Assembly: GCF_003112535.1 (NCBI RefSeq)
Contig: NZ_BEWA01000003.1
Span: forward strand, 248,001 to 312,000
Direction of reading: 5' to 3'
DNA from: Streptomyces rishiriensis
GTDB lineage: Bacteria; Actinomycetota; Actinomycetes; Streptomycetales; Streptomycetaceae
Length of the DNA: 64,000 nucleotides
A model generated the notes under the pieces. The model worked only from the letters and a program-made list of their open reading frames with translations, was not told the DNA's origin and made no database searches. The position numbers and the translations under genes were made by a program. Positions 35,532 to 46,188 of this stretch are shown here, piece after piece; positions within the stretch are counted from its first letter, which is position 1; every line of letters begins with the position of its first letter.

Positions 35532-38486
35532 ATGAGACGAAGAGCGAGATCGATCCTCGCTGTCGGCGCGCTGCTGCTCGGTGGAGCGGCACTCGCACCC
35601 GTCGCCCAGGCGCAGCCCGGCGCCACACCGAAGTCCGACGCCGACGAGGTGAAGGTCTTCCGCGCCGACGTCACCCAGCAGCAGGTACCCCTGCTGCTGG
35701 CGGCCGGCCAGGACGGTCAGGAACTCAGCGCGCAGGTTCCCCGCAAGGGCACCGCGACGGTCGAGGTCTACCTCACCGACAAGCAGGCGAAGAAGCTCGG
35801 CAAGCAGGGCGTCCACCTCACCGAGCACACCCTGACGGCCACGGCGGAGCACCGCCTGGACGCGGCCGCCGGCGGAGTGTTCCGCCCCTACGGCGGCAGC
35901 GGCGGCCTCAAGGAGGAGATCCTGCGCACCGCCCAGCAGAACCCGGGCCTCACCAAGGTCGTCTCCATCGGCAGAACCGTCCGCGGCCAGGACATCCTCG
36001 CGCTCAAACTGACCACGAACGCGAAGAAGTCGAAGGACGGCGCGAAGCCCTCGGTGCTGTACCTGTCCAACCAGCACGCGCGCGAGTGGATCACCCCGGA
36101 GATGACCCGGCGGCTGATGCACTACTACCTGGACAACTACCGGACCGACCGGCGCGTCAGGAAGATCGTCGACACCAGCGAGCTGTGGTTCGTCCTGTCG
36201 GCCAACCCCGACGGCTACGACTACACCTTCCAGGACCCCGCCAACCGGCTCTGGCGCAAGAACCTGCGGGACGTCAACGGCGACGGCGCGATCTCCGCCG
36301 GCGACGGCGTCGACCTCAACCGCAACTTCGCCTACAAGTGGGGCTACGACAACGAGGGTTCGTCGCCCAACCCGACCAGCGAGACCTACCGCGGCGCGAG
36401 CCCCGCCTCCGAGCCCGAGACCAGGGCGCTCGACGCCTTCGAGAAGCGGATCGGCTTCACGTACGGCATCAACTACCACTCGGCCGCCGAGCTGCTGCTC
36501 TACGGCGTCGGCTGGCAGGTCGCCACCGACACCCCGGACGACGTCGCCTACAAGGCGCTCGCCGGCACCCCCGACCACTCCGCGGTGCCGGGCTACCACC
36601 CGCAGGTCTCCTCGGAGCTCTACACCACCAACGGCGAGGCCGACGGCCACGCGGGGAACGTCAACGGCATGGGGATGTTCACCCCGGAGATGTCGACCTG
36701 CCAGACCGCGTCGAACCTCGACCCGAACGACCGGTGGAACGCGGCCGACTGCCAGTCGGTCTTCAACTTCCCGGACGACGAGAAGCTGATCCAGGGCGAG
36801 TTCGCCAAGAACGTCCCCTTCGCGCTCTCCGTCGCCGAGTCCGTCGCCCACCCCGACCAGCCGAAGTCCTCGGTCGGCCTGTCCGCCGCCGACTTCACCC
36901 CGGCGCCGTTCACCACCTCGTACGCGCGCGGCGCCGCCCAGGAGGTCTCCGTCGTCGTACGGAAGGCGATCCGCGACAAGGAGCTCAAGTACCGCGTCAA
37001 CGGCGGCCGCACGCGGGACCGGGCGCTCAGGGCCTGGAAGGGCGGCGAGACCTACGGCGGGCACGACAACCTCTACTACGACGAGTACCGGGCCGCCGTG
37101 CGGGACGGCAAGCCGGGCGACAAGGTCGAGGTGTGGTTCACCGGCGAGACCAAGGCCGGCAAGAAGGTCTCCAGCTCGCACTTCACCTACACGGTCGCCC
37201 AGCGGCCCCGGGCCGACACGCTCGTCGTGGCCGAGGAGGGCGCGGCCGCCACGCAGGCGAAGACCTACGTGGACGCGCTGAAGGCCAACGGCCGCAGGGC
37301 CGTCGTCTGGGACGTCGCCACCCAGGGCGCGCCCGACGCGCTCGGCGTGCTGAGCCACTTCGGCACGGTCGTCCACTACACGGGCGCGAGCGCCCCGGGC
37401 AACCCGACCCAGCTCGAACTGCGGGCCTTCCTCAACGAGGGCGGCAAGCTGATCGAGGCGGGCGAGCTGGCCGGCGGCAACGTCTCCCTCGCCGACGGCA
37501 CCCCGTCGAACGACTTCAGCCAGTACTACCTGGGCGCCTACTCCCGTACGTCCACCCCCGGCGCCACCGGCTTCACCGGTTCGGGTGAGCTGGGCGGCTT
37601 CACCGGGGCGCTCGGGGCCGCCGCCGGCAACCCGCTGGACAAGGCCGGCACCTACGGGGTCACCTCCGAGGAGCTGCCGGCCGCCGCGTTCCCGCAGTTC
37701 GCCAGCTCCGGCGCGGGCCAGTTCGCCGGGACGGTCAACCCCTACGGGCCGTACGCCGGCTCCTACATGGCCGCGGCCGTGCACACCGACGACGCCTATA
37801 AGCGCCTCACCCGCACCATCGACCTCAGCGGTGTCGGAGCGGCGAGCAAGCCCGCGCTGCGCACCCGGCTGCTGTGGGACACCGAGCCCGGCTACGACAA
37901 CGCCATCGTCGAGATCCACACGGTCGGCGGCGACGACTGGACCACGCTCCCCGAGGCCGGCGGCGCCACCGGCACCGCCGTGCCCGCGGAGTGCGGGGGC
38001 GGCTTCTACGTCGGCGAGCACCCCTGGCTGCGGCACTACCTCACCCTCGCGTCCGGCGGCTGCACGGCGACCGGCTCCACCGGATCATGGAACGCGCTCA
38101 CCGGGGCGTCCAGCGGCTGGCAGCAGGTGAACTTCGACCTCAGCGCGTACGCGGGCAAGAAGGTCGAGGTCTCGATCGCCTATGTCACCGACCCCGGCAC
38201 CGGGGGCCACGGCGTCCTCGCGGACGACGCCTCGCTCGTCGTCGGCGGCGGCGCCACCGAGACCGAGGGCTTCGAGACGTCGCTGGGCGCGTGGCGGGCG
38301 AGCGGTCCGCCGGCGGGCAGCCCGGCCGTGCTGAAGGACTGGACGCGCACCGGCGTGCTCTTCCGGACCTACGGCGCGGTCACCACCGACGACACGGTGC
38401 TGCTGGGCTTCGGCCTGGAGCATCTCGCCTCGGCGGCCGAGCGCAAGGCGCTCATCGGCAAGGCGCTCGACTCACTTGAGGGCTGA
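35532..38486 (+). CDS. Secreted M14-family zinc carboxypeptidase
   Basis: 984-aa exported metallopeptidase. Sec signal peptide MRRRARSILAVGALLLGGAALA..., probable cut after AQA. The propeptide-like region spans to about 125. The catalytic M14 domain has zinc ligands in NQHAREW (H182, E185) and INYHSA (H316), plus NPDGYDYT and DLNRNFAYKWG substrate motifs. After about 420 comes a beta-domain, a flavodoxin-like segment and a C-terminal MAM/jelly-roll-like module (LLWDTEPGYDNAIVEIHTVGGDDWTTL), as in immune inhibitor A relatives. ATG 35532 follows AAGGGGGG at 5 nt. Probably feeds on extracellular peptides. Confidence 0.9.
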   Translation: MRRRARSILAVGALLLGGAALAPVAQAQPGATPKSDADEVKVFRADVTQQQVPLLLAAGQDGQELSAQVPRKGTATVEVYLTDKQAKKLGKQGVHLTEHTLTATAEHRLDAAAGGVFRPYGGSGGLKEEILRTAQQNPGLTKVVSIGRTVRGQDILALKLTTNAKKSKDGAKPSVLYLSNQHAREWITPEMTRRLMHYYLDNYRTDRRVRKIVDTSELWFVLSANPDGYDYTFQDPANRLWRKNLRDVNGDGAISAGDGVDLNRNFAYKWGYDNEGSSPNPTSETYRGASPASEPETRALDAFEKRIGFTYGINYHSAAELLLYGVGWQVATDTPDDVAYKALAGTPDHSAVPGYHPQVSSELYTTNGEADGHAGNVNGMGMFTPEMSTCQTASNLDPNDRWNAADCQSVFNFPDDEKLIQGEFAKNVPFALSVAESVAHPDQPKSSVGLSAADFTPAPFTTSYARGAAQEVSVVVRKAIRDKELKYRVNGGRTRDRALRAWKGGETYGGHDNLYYDEYRAAVRDGKPGDKVEVWFTGETKAGKKVSSSHFTYTVAQRPRADTLVVAEEGAAATQAKTYVDALKANGRRAVVWDVATQGAPDALGVLSHFGTVVHYTGASAPGNPTQLELRAFLNEGGKLIEAGELAGGNVSLADGTPSNDFSQYYLGAYSRTSTPGATGFTGSGELGGFTGALGAAAGNPLDKAGTYGVTSEELPAAAFPQFASSGAGQFAGTVNPYGPYAGSYMAAAVHTDDAYKRLTRTIDLSGVGAASKPALRTRLLWDTEPGYDNAIVEIHTVGGDDWTTLPEAGGATGTAVPAECGGGFYVGEHPWLRHYLTLASGGCTATGSTGSWNALTGASSGWQQVNFDLSAYAGKKVEVSIAYVTDPGTGGHGVLADDASLVVGGGATETEGFETSLGAWRASGPPAGSPAVLKDWTRTGVLFRTYGAVTTDDTVLLGFGLEHLASAAERKALIGKALDSLEG

Positions 38487-38487
38487 C

Positions 38488-38510
38488 ACGCCGAAGTCAA
38501 CTCGGCGTGA
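38488..38510 (+). terminator. Hairpin after the M14 gene
   Basis: CACGCCGA (38488-38495), 7-nt loop, TCGGCGTG (38503-38510), 1 nt after the stop codon. Confidence 0.6.
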
Positions 38511-39728
<1,218 letters not shown>

Positions 39729-39755
39729 TCCACGGATCAGGCACCTCGATGTGAG

Positions 39756-39799
39756 CGCAGGGCTCGGGCGGCGCAGGGACGCGCCGCCCGAGCCCTGCG
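39756..39799 (+). terminator. 19-bp stem-loop between gap and pgk
   Basis: Perfect 19-bp GC-rich stem (39756-39774 with 39781-39799) and AGGGAC loop, 27 nt after the gap stop. No T-tract. Likely partial terminator or 3' mRNA stabiliser. Confidence 0.75.
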
Positions 39800-39823
39800 T
39801 CACGTACCGATCAGCCCTCTCAC

Positions 39824-39871
39824 GATCACGAGCGATCACGAGCGATCACGAGCACCACGAGCACCACGAGC
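39824..39871. repeat. Decamer direct repeats before pgk
   Basis: Three exact GATCACGAGC copies (39824, 39834, 39844) then two ACCACGAGC copies (39854, 39863). Ends 20 nt before the pgk ATG. Confidence 0.85.
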
Positions 39872-39891
39872 CCTCCTCAGGAGTCCCCGTA

Positions 39892-41103
39892 ATGAAGACG
39901 ATCGACGAACTTCTCGCCGAAGGCGTCGCAGGCAAGCGGGTCTTCGTCCGCGCCGACCTCAACGTGCCGCTCGACGGCGGCGCCATCACCGACGACGGCC
40001 GGATCCGCGCCGTCCTGCCCACCGTCAGGGCCCTCGTCGACGCGGGCGCCAAGGTGGTCGTCGCCTCGCACCTGGGCCGCCCCAAGGGCGCCCCGGACCC
40101 GGCGTTCTCCCTCGCCCCCGCCGCTTCCCGGCTGGGCGAGCTGCTCGCCGCCCCCGTGGCCTTCGCGACCGACACGGTCGGCGAGTCCGCGCGGTCGACG
40201 GTCGCGTCCCTGGCCGACGGCGAGGTCGCCGTCATCGAGAACCTGCGCTTCAACGCGGGGGAGACCAGCAAGGACGACGCCGAGCGCGGCGAATTCGCCG
40301 ACCGGCTCGCCGAGCTCGCGGACGTCTACGTCGGCGACGGCTTCGGCGCGGTGCACCGCAAGCACGCGTCGGTCTACGACCTCCCGTCCCGGCTGCCGCA
40401 CGCGGCCGGCTTCCTGATCGCCACCGAGGTCGGCGTCCTGAAGAAGCTCACCGAGGACGTCGAGCGGCCCTACGTCGTCGCCCTCGGCGGGTCCAAGGTC
40501 TCCGACAAGCTCGCCGTCATCGACCAGCTGCTCGGCAAGGCGGACCGCCTCCTCATCGGCGGCGGCATGCTCTTCACCTTCCTGAAGGCCAAGGGATACG
40601 AGGTGGGCGCCTCGCTCCTGCAGGAGGACCAGCTCCCGGTCGTCCAGGAGTACATCGAGCGCGCCGAGAAGACCGGCGTCGAGCTGGTGCTCCCGGTCGA
40701 CGTGCTGACGTCCACCGAGTTCCCGGACCTGAAGACCAAGGCGCCGGCGCACCCGAACACCGTCGCCGCGGACGCCATCCCCGGCGACCAGCTGGGCCTG
40801 GACATCGGTCCCGAGACCCGCAAGCTGTACGCCTCGAAGCTCGCCGACGCCGCCACCGTCTTCTGGAACGGTCCCATGGGCGTCTTCGAGCACCCCGACT
40901 ACGCCGAGGGCACCAAGGCGGTCGCCCAGGCACTCCTCGACTCCCCGGCCTTCACGGTCGTCGGCGGCGGCGACTCCGCCGCGGCCGTCCGCCTCCTGGG
41001 CTTCGACGAGAACGCATTCGGCCACATCTCGACCGGCGGCGGCGCCTCCCTCGAATACCTCGAGGGCAAGACGCTCCCCGGCCTCGCCGCACTGGAGGAC
41101 TGA
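39892..41103 (+). CDS. pgk: Phosphoglycerate kinase
   Basis: 403 aa. Makes ATP and 3-phosphoglycerate from 1,3-bisphosphoglycerate. Family signature RVFVRADLNVPLDGG near the N-terminus, SHLGRPKG, ENLRFNAGE, ALGGSKVSDKLAVI, GPMGVFE and the nucleotide-binding GGGDSAAAV. ATG 39892 with AGGAG about 9 nt upstream; the open frame continues upstream through the decamer repeats but without family similarity. tpiA follows after 6 nt, so they are co-transcribed. Confidence 0.98.
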   Translation: MKTIDELLAEGVAGKRVFVRADLNVPLDGGAITDDGRIRAVLPTVRALVDAGAKVVVASHLGRPKGAPDPAFSLAPAASRLGELLAAPVAFATDTVGESARSTVASLADGEVAVIENLRFNAGETSKDDAERGEFADRLAELADVYVGDGFGAVHRKHASVYDLPSRLPHAAGFLIATEVGVLKKLTEDVERPYVVALGGSKVSDKLAVIDQLLGKADRLLIGGGMLFTFLKAKGYEVGASLLQEDQLPVVQEYIERAEKTGVELVLPVDVLTSTEFPDLKTKAPAHPNTVAADAIPGDQLGLDIGPETRKLYASKLADAATVFWNGPMGVFEHPDYAEGTKAVAQALLDSPAFTVVGGGDSAAAVRLLGFDENAFGHISTGGGASLEYLEGKTLPGLAALED

Positions 41104-41109
41104 CCCCGC

Positions 41110-41886
41110 ATGACCACTCGTACGCCGCTGATGGCGGGCAACTGGAAGATGAACCTCAACCACCTCGAGGCCATCGCCCACGTCCAGAAGCTCGCCTTCG
41201 CCCTGGCCGACAAGGACTACGAGGCCGTCGAGGTCGCCGTCCTTCCGCCGTTCACCGACCTGCGCTCCGTGCAGACCCTGGTCGACGGCGACAAGCTCAA
41301 GATCAAGTACGGCGCCCAGGACATCTCGGCGCATGACTCCGGCGCCTACACCGGCGAGATCTCGGGCGCCATGCTCGCCAAGCTGAAGTGCACGTTCGTG
41401 GCGATCGGCCACTCCGAGCGCCGCCAGTACCACAACGAGACCGACGAGCTGGTGAACGCCAAGGTCAAGGCCGCCTACAAGCACGGTCTGACCCCGATCC
41501 TGTGCGTGGGCGAGGAGCTGGACGTCCGCGAGGCGGGCAACCACGTCTCCCACACCCTCGCCCAGGTCGAGGGCGGTCTGAAGGACCTGCCGGCCGAGCA
41601 GGCCGAGACGGTCGTGATCGCCTACGAGCCCGTCTGGGCCATCGGCACCGGCAAGGTCTGCGGCGCCGAGGACGCGCAGGAGGTCTGCGCCGCCGTCCGC
41701 GCCAAGATCGCCGAGCTGTACACCCAGGAGCTGGCCGACAAGGTCCGCATCCAGTACGGCGGCTCCGTGAAGTCCGGCAACGTCGCCGAGATCATGGCGC
41801 AGGCCGACATCGACGGCGCGCTGGTCGGCGGCGCCTCGCTGGACGCCGACGAGTTCGTCAAGATCGTGCGTTTCCGCGATCAGTGA
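41110..41886 (+). CDS. tpiA: Triosephosphate isomerase
   Basis: 258 aa. Interconverts dihydroxyacetone phosphate and glyceraldehyde-3-phosphate. MAGNWKMN with the active-site lysine, catalytic histidine in GHSERR, catalytic glutamate in [12 protein letters not shown], and the phosphate loops YGGSVKSGN and [12 protein letters not shown] 41110 is 6 nt after the pgk stop without a clear Shine-Dalgarno, so it may rely on coupling. Confidence 0.98.
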   Translation: MTTRTPLMAGNWKMNLNHLEAIAHVQKLAFALADKDYEAVEVAVLPPFTDLRSVQTLVDGDKLKIKYGAQDISAHDSGAYTGEISGAMLAKLKCTFVAIGHSERRQYHNETDELVNAKVKAAYKHGLTPILCVGEELDVREAGNHVSHTLAQVEGGLKDLPAEQAETVVIAYEPVWAIGTGKVCGAEDAQEVCAAVRAKIAELYTQELADKVRIQYGGSVKSGNVAEIMAQADIDGALVGGASLDADEFVKIVRFRDQ

Positions 41887-41944
41887 TCCGGCGGTGAACC
41901 TCCGGTGATCCGAGCTGTGAGTATGCGGTAGCGGCGATCCGTCG

Positions 41945-42008
41945 TACCCTTGCGGGGGCACAGCGCCACGCGGCGGAGCCGCACCTGGACAACGACGCTG
42001 TGCCCCCG
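41945..42008 (+). promoter_or_regulatory. secG leader: -10-like box and branched stem-loop
   Basis: TACCCT at 41945-41950 is a possible -10 box. Directly after it CGGGGGCACAGCG (41953-41965) pairs with CGCTGTGCCCCCG (41996-42008), enclosing an inner GCGGC/GCCGC hairpin (41970-41982). Such a fold would form the 5' end of the secG mRNA, or act as the tpiA terminator. Confidence 0.45.
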
Positions 42009-42063
42009 TTGTCCGCACCGTTCGTCCCAGTCGTCATCCGAATCCGAGGAAGTTGGTCCAGCC

Positions 42064-42300
42064 GTGGTTTTGGGGTTCTCGATCGCCCTGATCGTCTTCA
42101 GCCTGCTGCTGATGCTGCTGGTGCTGATGCACAAGGGGAAGGGCGGCGGTCTCTCCGACATGTTCGGCGGCGGCATGCAGTCCTCCGTCGGCGGCTCCTC
42201 GGTCGCCGAGCGCAACCTCGACCGCATCACCGTCGTCATCGGTCTGCTGTGGTTCACCTGCATCATCGTCCTCTGCATCGTGATGAAGACGAACAACTGA
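42064..42300 (+). CDS. secG: Preprotein translocase subunit SecG
   Basis: 78 aa, small two-helix membrane protein of the SecYEG channel. Helix 1 FSIALIVFSLLLMLLVLM, the conserved glycine-rich loop HKGKGGGLSDMFGGGMQSSVGGSSVAERNLDR, helix 2 ITVVIGLLWFTCIIVLCIVM. GTG 42064 is chosen because the first helix begins at once after it; GAGGAAG lies about 10 nt upstream. Conserved position after tpiA. Confidence 0.95.
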   Translation: MVLGFSIALIVFSLLLMLLVLMHKGKGGGLSDMFGGGMQSSVGGSSVAERNLDRITVVIGLLWFTCIIVLCIVMKTNN

Positions 42301-42329
42301 TCAGCTTCTCACAGGCACGCACATTCCGG

Positions 42330-42441
42330 TACGTAAGGCCCCATGTTCGGTACGCGCAGCTGAGCGCGGCCTATCATGGGGCTTGCGTCCAGGTGTGGAA
42401 GCTGTAACTCCAATCACTGGACGCGCGTTGGGCCTTACGTA
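42330..42441 (+). other. Nested inverted repeats / structured leader upstream of the RbpA paralogue
   Basis: Outer arms TACGTAAGGCCC (42330-42341) and GGGCCTTACGTA (42430-42441), perfect 12 bp. Inside: GCCCCATG (42338-42345) with CATGGGGC (42375-42382), which competes with the outer stem, and GCGTCCAG (42384-42391) with CTGGACGC (42417-42424). Promoter boxes overlap: TATCAT at 42372 and TGGACG-N16-TAGACT (42418-42445). Confidence 0.55.
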
Positions 42442-42511
42442 GACTGAGGCGCTCGCAGCGGAGCGAAACGCCGACTCGCTTCGCGGCACCATCACGCAGG
42501 GAGTTACGACC

Positions 42512-42847
42512 GTGGCAAGTGGCAACGCGATCCGAGGAAGCCGGGTCGGGGCGGGGCCGATGGGCGAGGCCGAGCGGGGCGAGTCCGCGCCCCGCCTGCG
42601 CATCTCCTTCTGGTGCTCCAACGGACACGAGACGCAGCCCAGCTTCGCCAGCGACGCGCAGGTCCCCGACACCTGGGACTGCCCCCGCTGCGGGTTCCCG
42701 GCCGGACAGGACCGGGACAACCCCCCGGCCCCGCCCCGCACCGAGCCCTACAAGACGCACCTCGCCTATGTGCGGGAGCGGCGCAGCGACGCGGACGGCG
42801 AGGCGATCCTCGCCGAGGCGCTCGCCAAACTGCGGGGCGAGATCTAG
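42512..42847 (+). CDS. RbpA-family RNA polymerase-binding protein (RbpA paralogue)
   Basis: 111 aa. Zinc-ribbon-like core WCSNGHETQPSFASDAQVPDTWDCPRCG with Cys/His ligands spaced as in RbpA, then RTHLAYVRERRSDADGEAILAEALAKLR, which matches the sigma-interacting C-terminal helix of RbpA. RbpA activates transcription by the principal sigma factor and aids rifampicin tolerance. This one is shorter and its N-terminal part differs from the canonical protein, so it is more likely the second copy. GTG 42512 follows GGGAG at about 9 nt. Preceded by an unusual structured region. Confidence 0.85.
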   Translation: MASGNAIRGSRVGAGPMGEAERGESAPRLRISFWCSNGHETQPSFASDAQVPDTWDCPRCGFPAGQDRDNPPAPPRTEPYKTHLAYVRERRSDADGEAILAEALAKLRGEI

Positions 42848-42926
42848 AAGTCGGGACCGGCCGGGCGCCTCAGGGAGCCTGGCCGCACTCGTTCGGGGCC
42901 CGGACGGCCGCTCGTCCGCGGGCCGA

Positions 42927-42949
42927 TTGTCAGTGGCGCCCTCTACGGT
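42927..42949 (+). promoter_or_regulatory. RecA-NDp/PafBC-type promoter of the MFS gene
   Basis: TTGTCAGTG (42927-42935), N8, TACGGT (42944-42949); identical boxes to the uvrB and ogt promoters. 53 nt before the GTG at 43003. Confidence 0.8.
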
Positions 42950-43002
42950 TTTCCCAGCGGTTCCCGTGTCTGCGGTGAACCGGTCAGCCGTGAGGGGGAG
43001 TT

Positions 43003-44271
43003 GTGGCGACGGTGGGTACCACAGGAGTGCGCGCGCCCGTGTGGCGCGGGGGGTTCGGGCGGCTGTGGAGCGCCGCGGTGATCTCGCGCTTCGGGGACGC
43101 GCTGCGCACCACCGCGCTGCCCCTGCTCGCCGTGCGGCTCACGGACGACCCTGTGGTCATCGCCTCTGTCACCGCCTGCTCCTACCTTCCCTGGCTGCTG
43201 TTCGGGCTGCTCGGCGGAGCCCTCGCCGACCGGGTCGACCAGCGGCGCGCGATGTGGGCCGTGGACACCGCGCGCGCTCTGCTCGTCGCCGTCTTCGCGC
43301 TCGCCGTGGGCCTGGGCCACGCCTCCGTCCCGCTCCTGCTGGCCCTGGCCTTCCTGCTGACCGCGCTGCAGACCCTCTTCGACAACGCGTCCACGGCTCT
43401 GCTGCCCTCCCTGGTGGACGCGGAGGCCCTCGGCGGGGCCAACGCCCGTCTGATGACCGGCCAGCAGCTCGCGGGCGGACTGCTGGCCGGCCCCGTGGTG
43501 CCGCTGCTGCTCGGCATCGGGGCGGCCGTGCCGTTCGCGGCCGACGCGGTCACCTATCTGCTGGCCGCGGCGCTGGTGGCGTCCCTGCGGGTGCGGCCGC
43601 CCGAACGGGAGCCGCGCCCGGCGGGCAGCACGCTGCGCGCCGAGATCGGCGACGGTCTGCGTCATCTGTGGCGCGACCGCGTCCTGCGACCGGTCTGCCT
43701 GGCCACCCTGCTGTGCAACATCGGCATGGGCGCCCTGATCGCCACCCTGGTGCTGCACGTGACGCGCTGGCTGCACGCGGGCGACGCCGGCTTCGCCGCC
43801 GCGATGACGGTGTACGCGCTCGGCAGCCTCGCCGGAGGCCTCCTCGCCCAGCGGGTCGCACACCGCGTCGGCCGGGCCCGGTCCCTGCTGCTCGCCGGGA
43901 CGGTCCAGACGGCGTCGCTGCTGCTCATGGGCGCCGTCCAGCACCTGGCCGCCCTGTTCGCGGGCATGCTGCTGCTCGGCTCCATGGGCATGGTGTGGAA
44001 CGTCAACCAGACCACGCTGATGCAGCAGCGCAGTCCGGCGGTCATGGTGGGCCGCATCTCCTCCGCGTTCCGGACGGCCTCCACCTCCGGCGCCCCGACG
44101 GGAGCACTCCTCGGCGGAGCGGCGGCCCAGGCCTTCGGCCTGAACGCGCCCGCGCTGCTCGCGGCCCTGCTCTTCGCGTTCGCCGTCGTCGCGTTGATAC
44201 CCGCGGGCCGGGCGGACGTACCTGTCGGTGTGCCGCGGGACGGCGCCGCGACAGCTCGCGTCGCCCCCTGA
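43003..44271 (+). CDS. MFS exporter (DHA3-like), probably DNA-damage inducible
   Basis: 422 aa, about 12 helices. Begins [26 protein letters not shown], the usual start of the DHA3/enterobactin-exporter-like MFS group, with the loop motif [22 protein letters not shown] and [19 protein letters not shown]. These export drugs or natural products. GTG 43003 follows GAGGGGGAG. Its promoter is of the DNA-damage type shared with uvrA, uvrB and ogt, so it may expel a genotoxic compound; this is inference. Confidence 0.85.
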   Translation: MATVGTTGVRAPVWRGGFGRLWSAAVISRFGDALRTTALPLLAVRLTDDPVVIASVTACSYLPWLLFGLLGGALADRVDQRRAMWAVDTARALLVAVFALAVGLGHASVPLLLALAFLLTALQTLFDNASTALLPSLVDAEALGGANARLMTGQQLAGGLLAGPVVPLLLGIGAAVPFAADAVTYLLAAALVASLRVRPPEREPRPAGSTLRAEIGDGLRHLWRDRVLRPVCLATLLCNIGMGALIATLVLHVTRWLHAGDAGFAAAMTVYALGSLAGGLLAQRVAHRVGRARSLLLAGTVQTASLLLMGAVQHLAALFAGMLLLGSMGMVWNVNQTTLMQQRSPAVMVGRISSAFRTASTSGAPTGALLGGAAAQAFGLNAPALLAALLFAFAVVALIPAGRADVPVGVPRDGAATARVAP

Positions 44272-44344
44272 TCAACTAGGTTGGGACCGGCGGGGCAAGC
44301 CGTGCGAGGCAGCACGGACAGGTGAGGAAGGGCTGAAGTCCGAG

Positions 44345-45994
44345 ATGAACGCAGACGGCCGTACGAGGCTCGACCAGACGCCCGAGTGGACCGCGCTGGC
44401 CGAACACCGCGCGAAGCTCCAAGAGGTGCGGCTGCGCGAGCTGTTCGACGCCGACCCCGGGCGCGCCGCCGAATACACACTGCAGGTCGGCGACCTGCAC
44501 ATCGACTACTCCAAGCATCTCGTCACCGGCGAGACGCTGCGGCTCTTGCGGGAGCTGGCCGCCGCCGCGGACGTCTTCGGCCTCAGGGACGCCATGTTCC
44601 GCGGCGAGAAGATCAACGTCACCGAGGACCGGGCCGTGCTGCACACCGCCCTGCGCGCCCCGCGCGACGCGGTGATCGAGGTCGACGGGGAGAACGTCGT
44701 CCCGGCGGTGCACGCCGTGCTGGACAAGATGGCCGACTTCGCCGGGCGCGTCCGCTCCGGCGCCTGGACCGGCCACACCGGGCGGCGCATCCGCAACGTC
44801 GTCAACATCGGCATCGGCGGCTCCGACCTGGGCCCGGCCATGGCCTACGAGGCGCTGCGCGGCTACACCGACCGCGACCTCACGGTCCGCTTCGTGTCCA
44901 ACGTGGACGGCGCCGACCTGCACGAGGCCACCCGCGACCTGGACCCGGCCGAGACGCTGTTCATCATCGCCTCCAAGACGTTCACCACCATCGAGACGAT
45001 CACCAACGCCACCTCGGCCCGCACCTGGCTGCTGGACGCGCTGGGCGAGGAGGCGGCCGTCGCCCGGCACTTCGTCGCCCTGTCGACCAATGCCGGGAAG
45101 GTCGCCGAATTCGGCATCGACACCGCCAACATGTTCGAGTTCTGGGACTGGGTCGGCGGCCGCTACTCCTTCGACTCGGCCATCGGCCTCTCCCTGATGA
45201 TCGCCGTCGGGCCGGACCGCTTCCGCGAGATGCTCGACGGCTTCCACCTGGTCGACGAGCACTTCCGGACCGCGCCCCCCGAGTCCAACGTCCCCCTGCT
45301 GCTGGGTCTGCTCGGCATCTGGTACGGCAACTTCCATGACGCCCAGTCGCATGCCGTGCTGCCCTACAGCCACTACCTGTCCAAGTTCACCGCCTACCTC
45401 CAGCAGCTGGACATGGAGTCCAACGGCAAGTCCGTCGGCCGCGACGGCAAGCCGGTGGAGTGGCAGACCGGCCCCGTCGTCTGGGGCACGCCGGGCACCA
45501 ACGGGCAGCACGCCTACTACCAGTTGATCCACCAGGGCACGAAGCTCATCCCGGCCGACTTCATCGGCTTCGCCGAGCCGCTCGCCGGGCTCGGCGGCGA
45601 ACTCCGCGCGCAGCACGACCTGCTGATGGCCAACTTCTTCGCCCAGACGCAGGCGCTGGCCTTCGGCAAGACACCGCAGGAGGTGCGCGCGGAGGGCGTG
45701 CCGGAGGAGCTGGTGGCCCACAGGACGTTCAAGGGCGACCGCCCCACGACCACGATCCTCGCCCGTGAGCTGACGCCCTCGGTCCTCGGTCAGCTCGTCG
45801 CGCTCTACGAGCACAAGGTGTTCGTGCAGGGCGCGGTGTGGAACATCGACTCCTTCGACCAGTGGGGCGTGGAGCTCGGCAAGGTCCTCGCCAAGCGCGT
45901 CGAACCCGCGCTCACCGAGGGGGTGCAGGTGCCCGGACTGGACGCCTCCACCCGGGCCCTGGTCGCCAAGTACCGGGAACTGCGCGGCCGGTAG
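44345..45994 (+). CDS. pgi: Glucose-6-phosphate isomerase
   Basis: 549 aa, full length of the long bacterial/eukaryotic PGI type. Signatures [47 protein letters not shown], the PGI pattern [15 protein letters not shown] and [21 protein letters not shown], and the terminal [14 protein letters not shown] 44345; the upstream frame overlaps the MFS gene. Links glycolysis genes here with the pentose-phosphate operon at 56.8-63.5 kb. Confidence 0.97.
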   Translation: MNADGRTRLDQTPEWTALAEHRAKLQEVRLRELFDADPGRAAEYTLQVGDLHIDYSKHLVTGETLRLLRELAAAADVFGLRDAMFRGEKINVTEDRAVLHTALRAPRDAVIEVDGENVVPAVHAVLDKMADFAGRVRSGAWTGHTGRRIRNVVNIGIGGSDLGPAMAYEALRGYTDRDLTVRFVSNVDGADLHEATRDLDPAETLFIIASKTFTTIETITNATSARTWLLDALGEEAAVARHFVALSTNAGKVAEFGIDTANMFEFWDWVGGRYSFDSAIGLSLMIAVGPDRFREMLDGFHLVDEHFRTAPPESNVPLLLGLLGIWYGNFHDAQSHAVLPYSHYLSKFTAYLQQLDMESNGKSVGRDGKPVEWQTGPVVWGTPGTNGQHAYYQLIHQGTKLIPADFIGFAEPLAGLGGELRAQHDLLMANFFAQTQALAFGKTPQEVRAEGVPEELVAHRTFKGDRPTTTILARELTPSVLGQLVALYEHKVFVQGAVWNIDSFDQWGVELGKVLAKRVEPALTEGVQVPGLDASTRALVAKYRELRGR

Positions 45995-46188
45995 CGGGAC
46001 CGGGCGGAGGAAGCCGGCTCAAGGGAGGGCGGGCGCAGTGCGGATCCGCCGGCTCGGGCGGCGCGGTGCCACAGCATCCGCCTGGCGGCCCGTCCGGAGG
46101 GCCTGCCCGTCCGGAGCGCATGCCCTGCCGGGGCGGCCGCCCGCACGGCGGCCGACCGGGCGGCGGCTGACCGGGCGGGCCCGCGAGG

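Noticed and set aside
35394..38036. Long antisense frame over the M14 carboxypeptidase
   Set aside because: Same explanation; the plus-strand protein has a signal peptide and zinc motifs.
39824..39871. Possible CRISPR array
   Set aside because: Repeats are 9-10 nt, directly abutting, without spacers.
42384..42424. Hairpin considered as a tRNA or SRP RNA
   Set aside because: No cloverleaf or T-loop and no conserved SRP GGAAG-type loop context.
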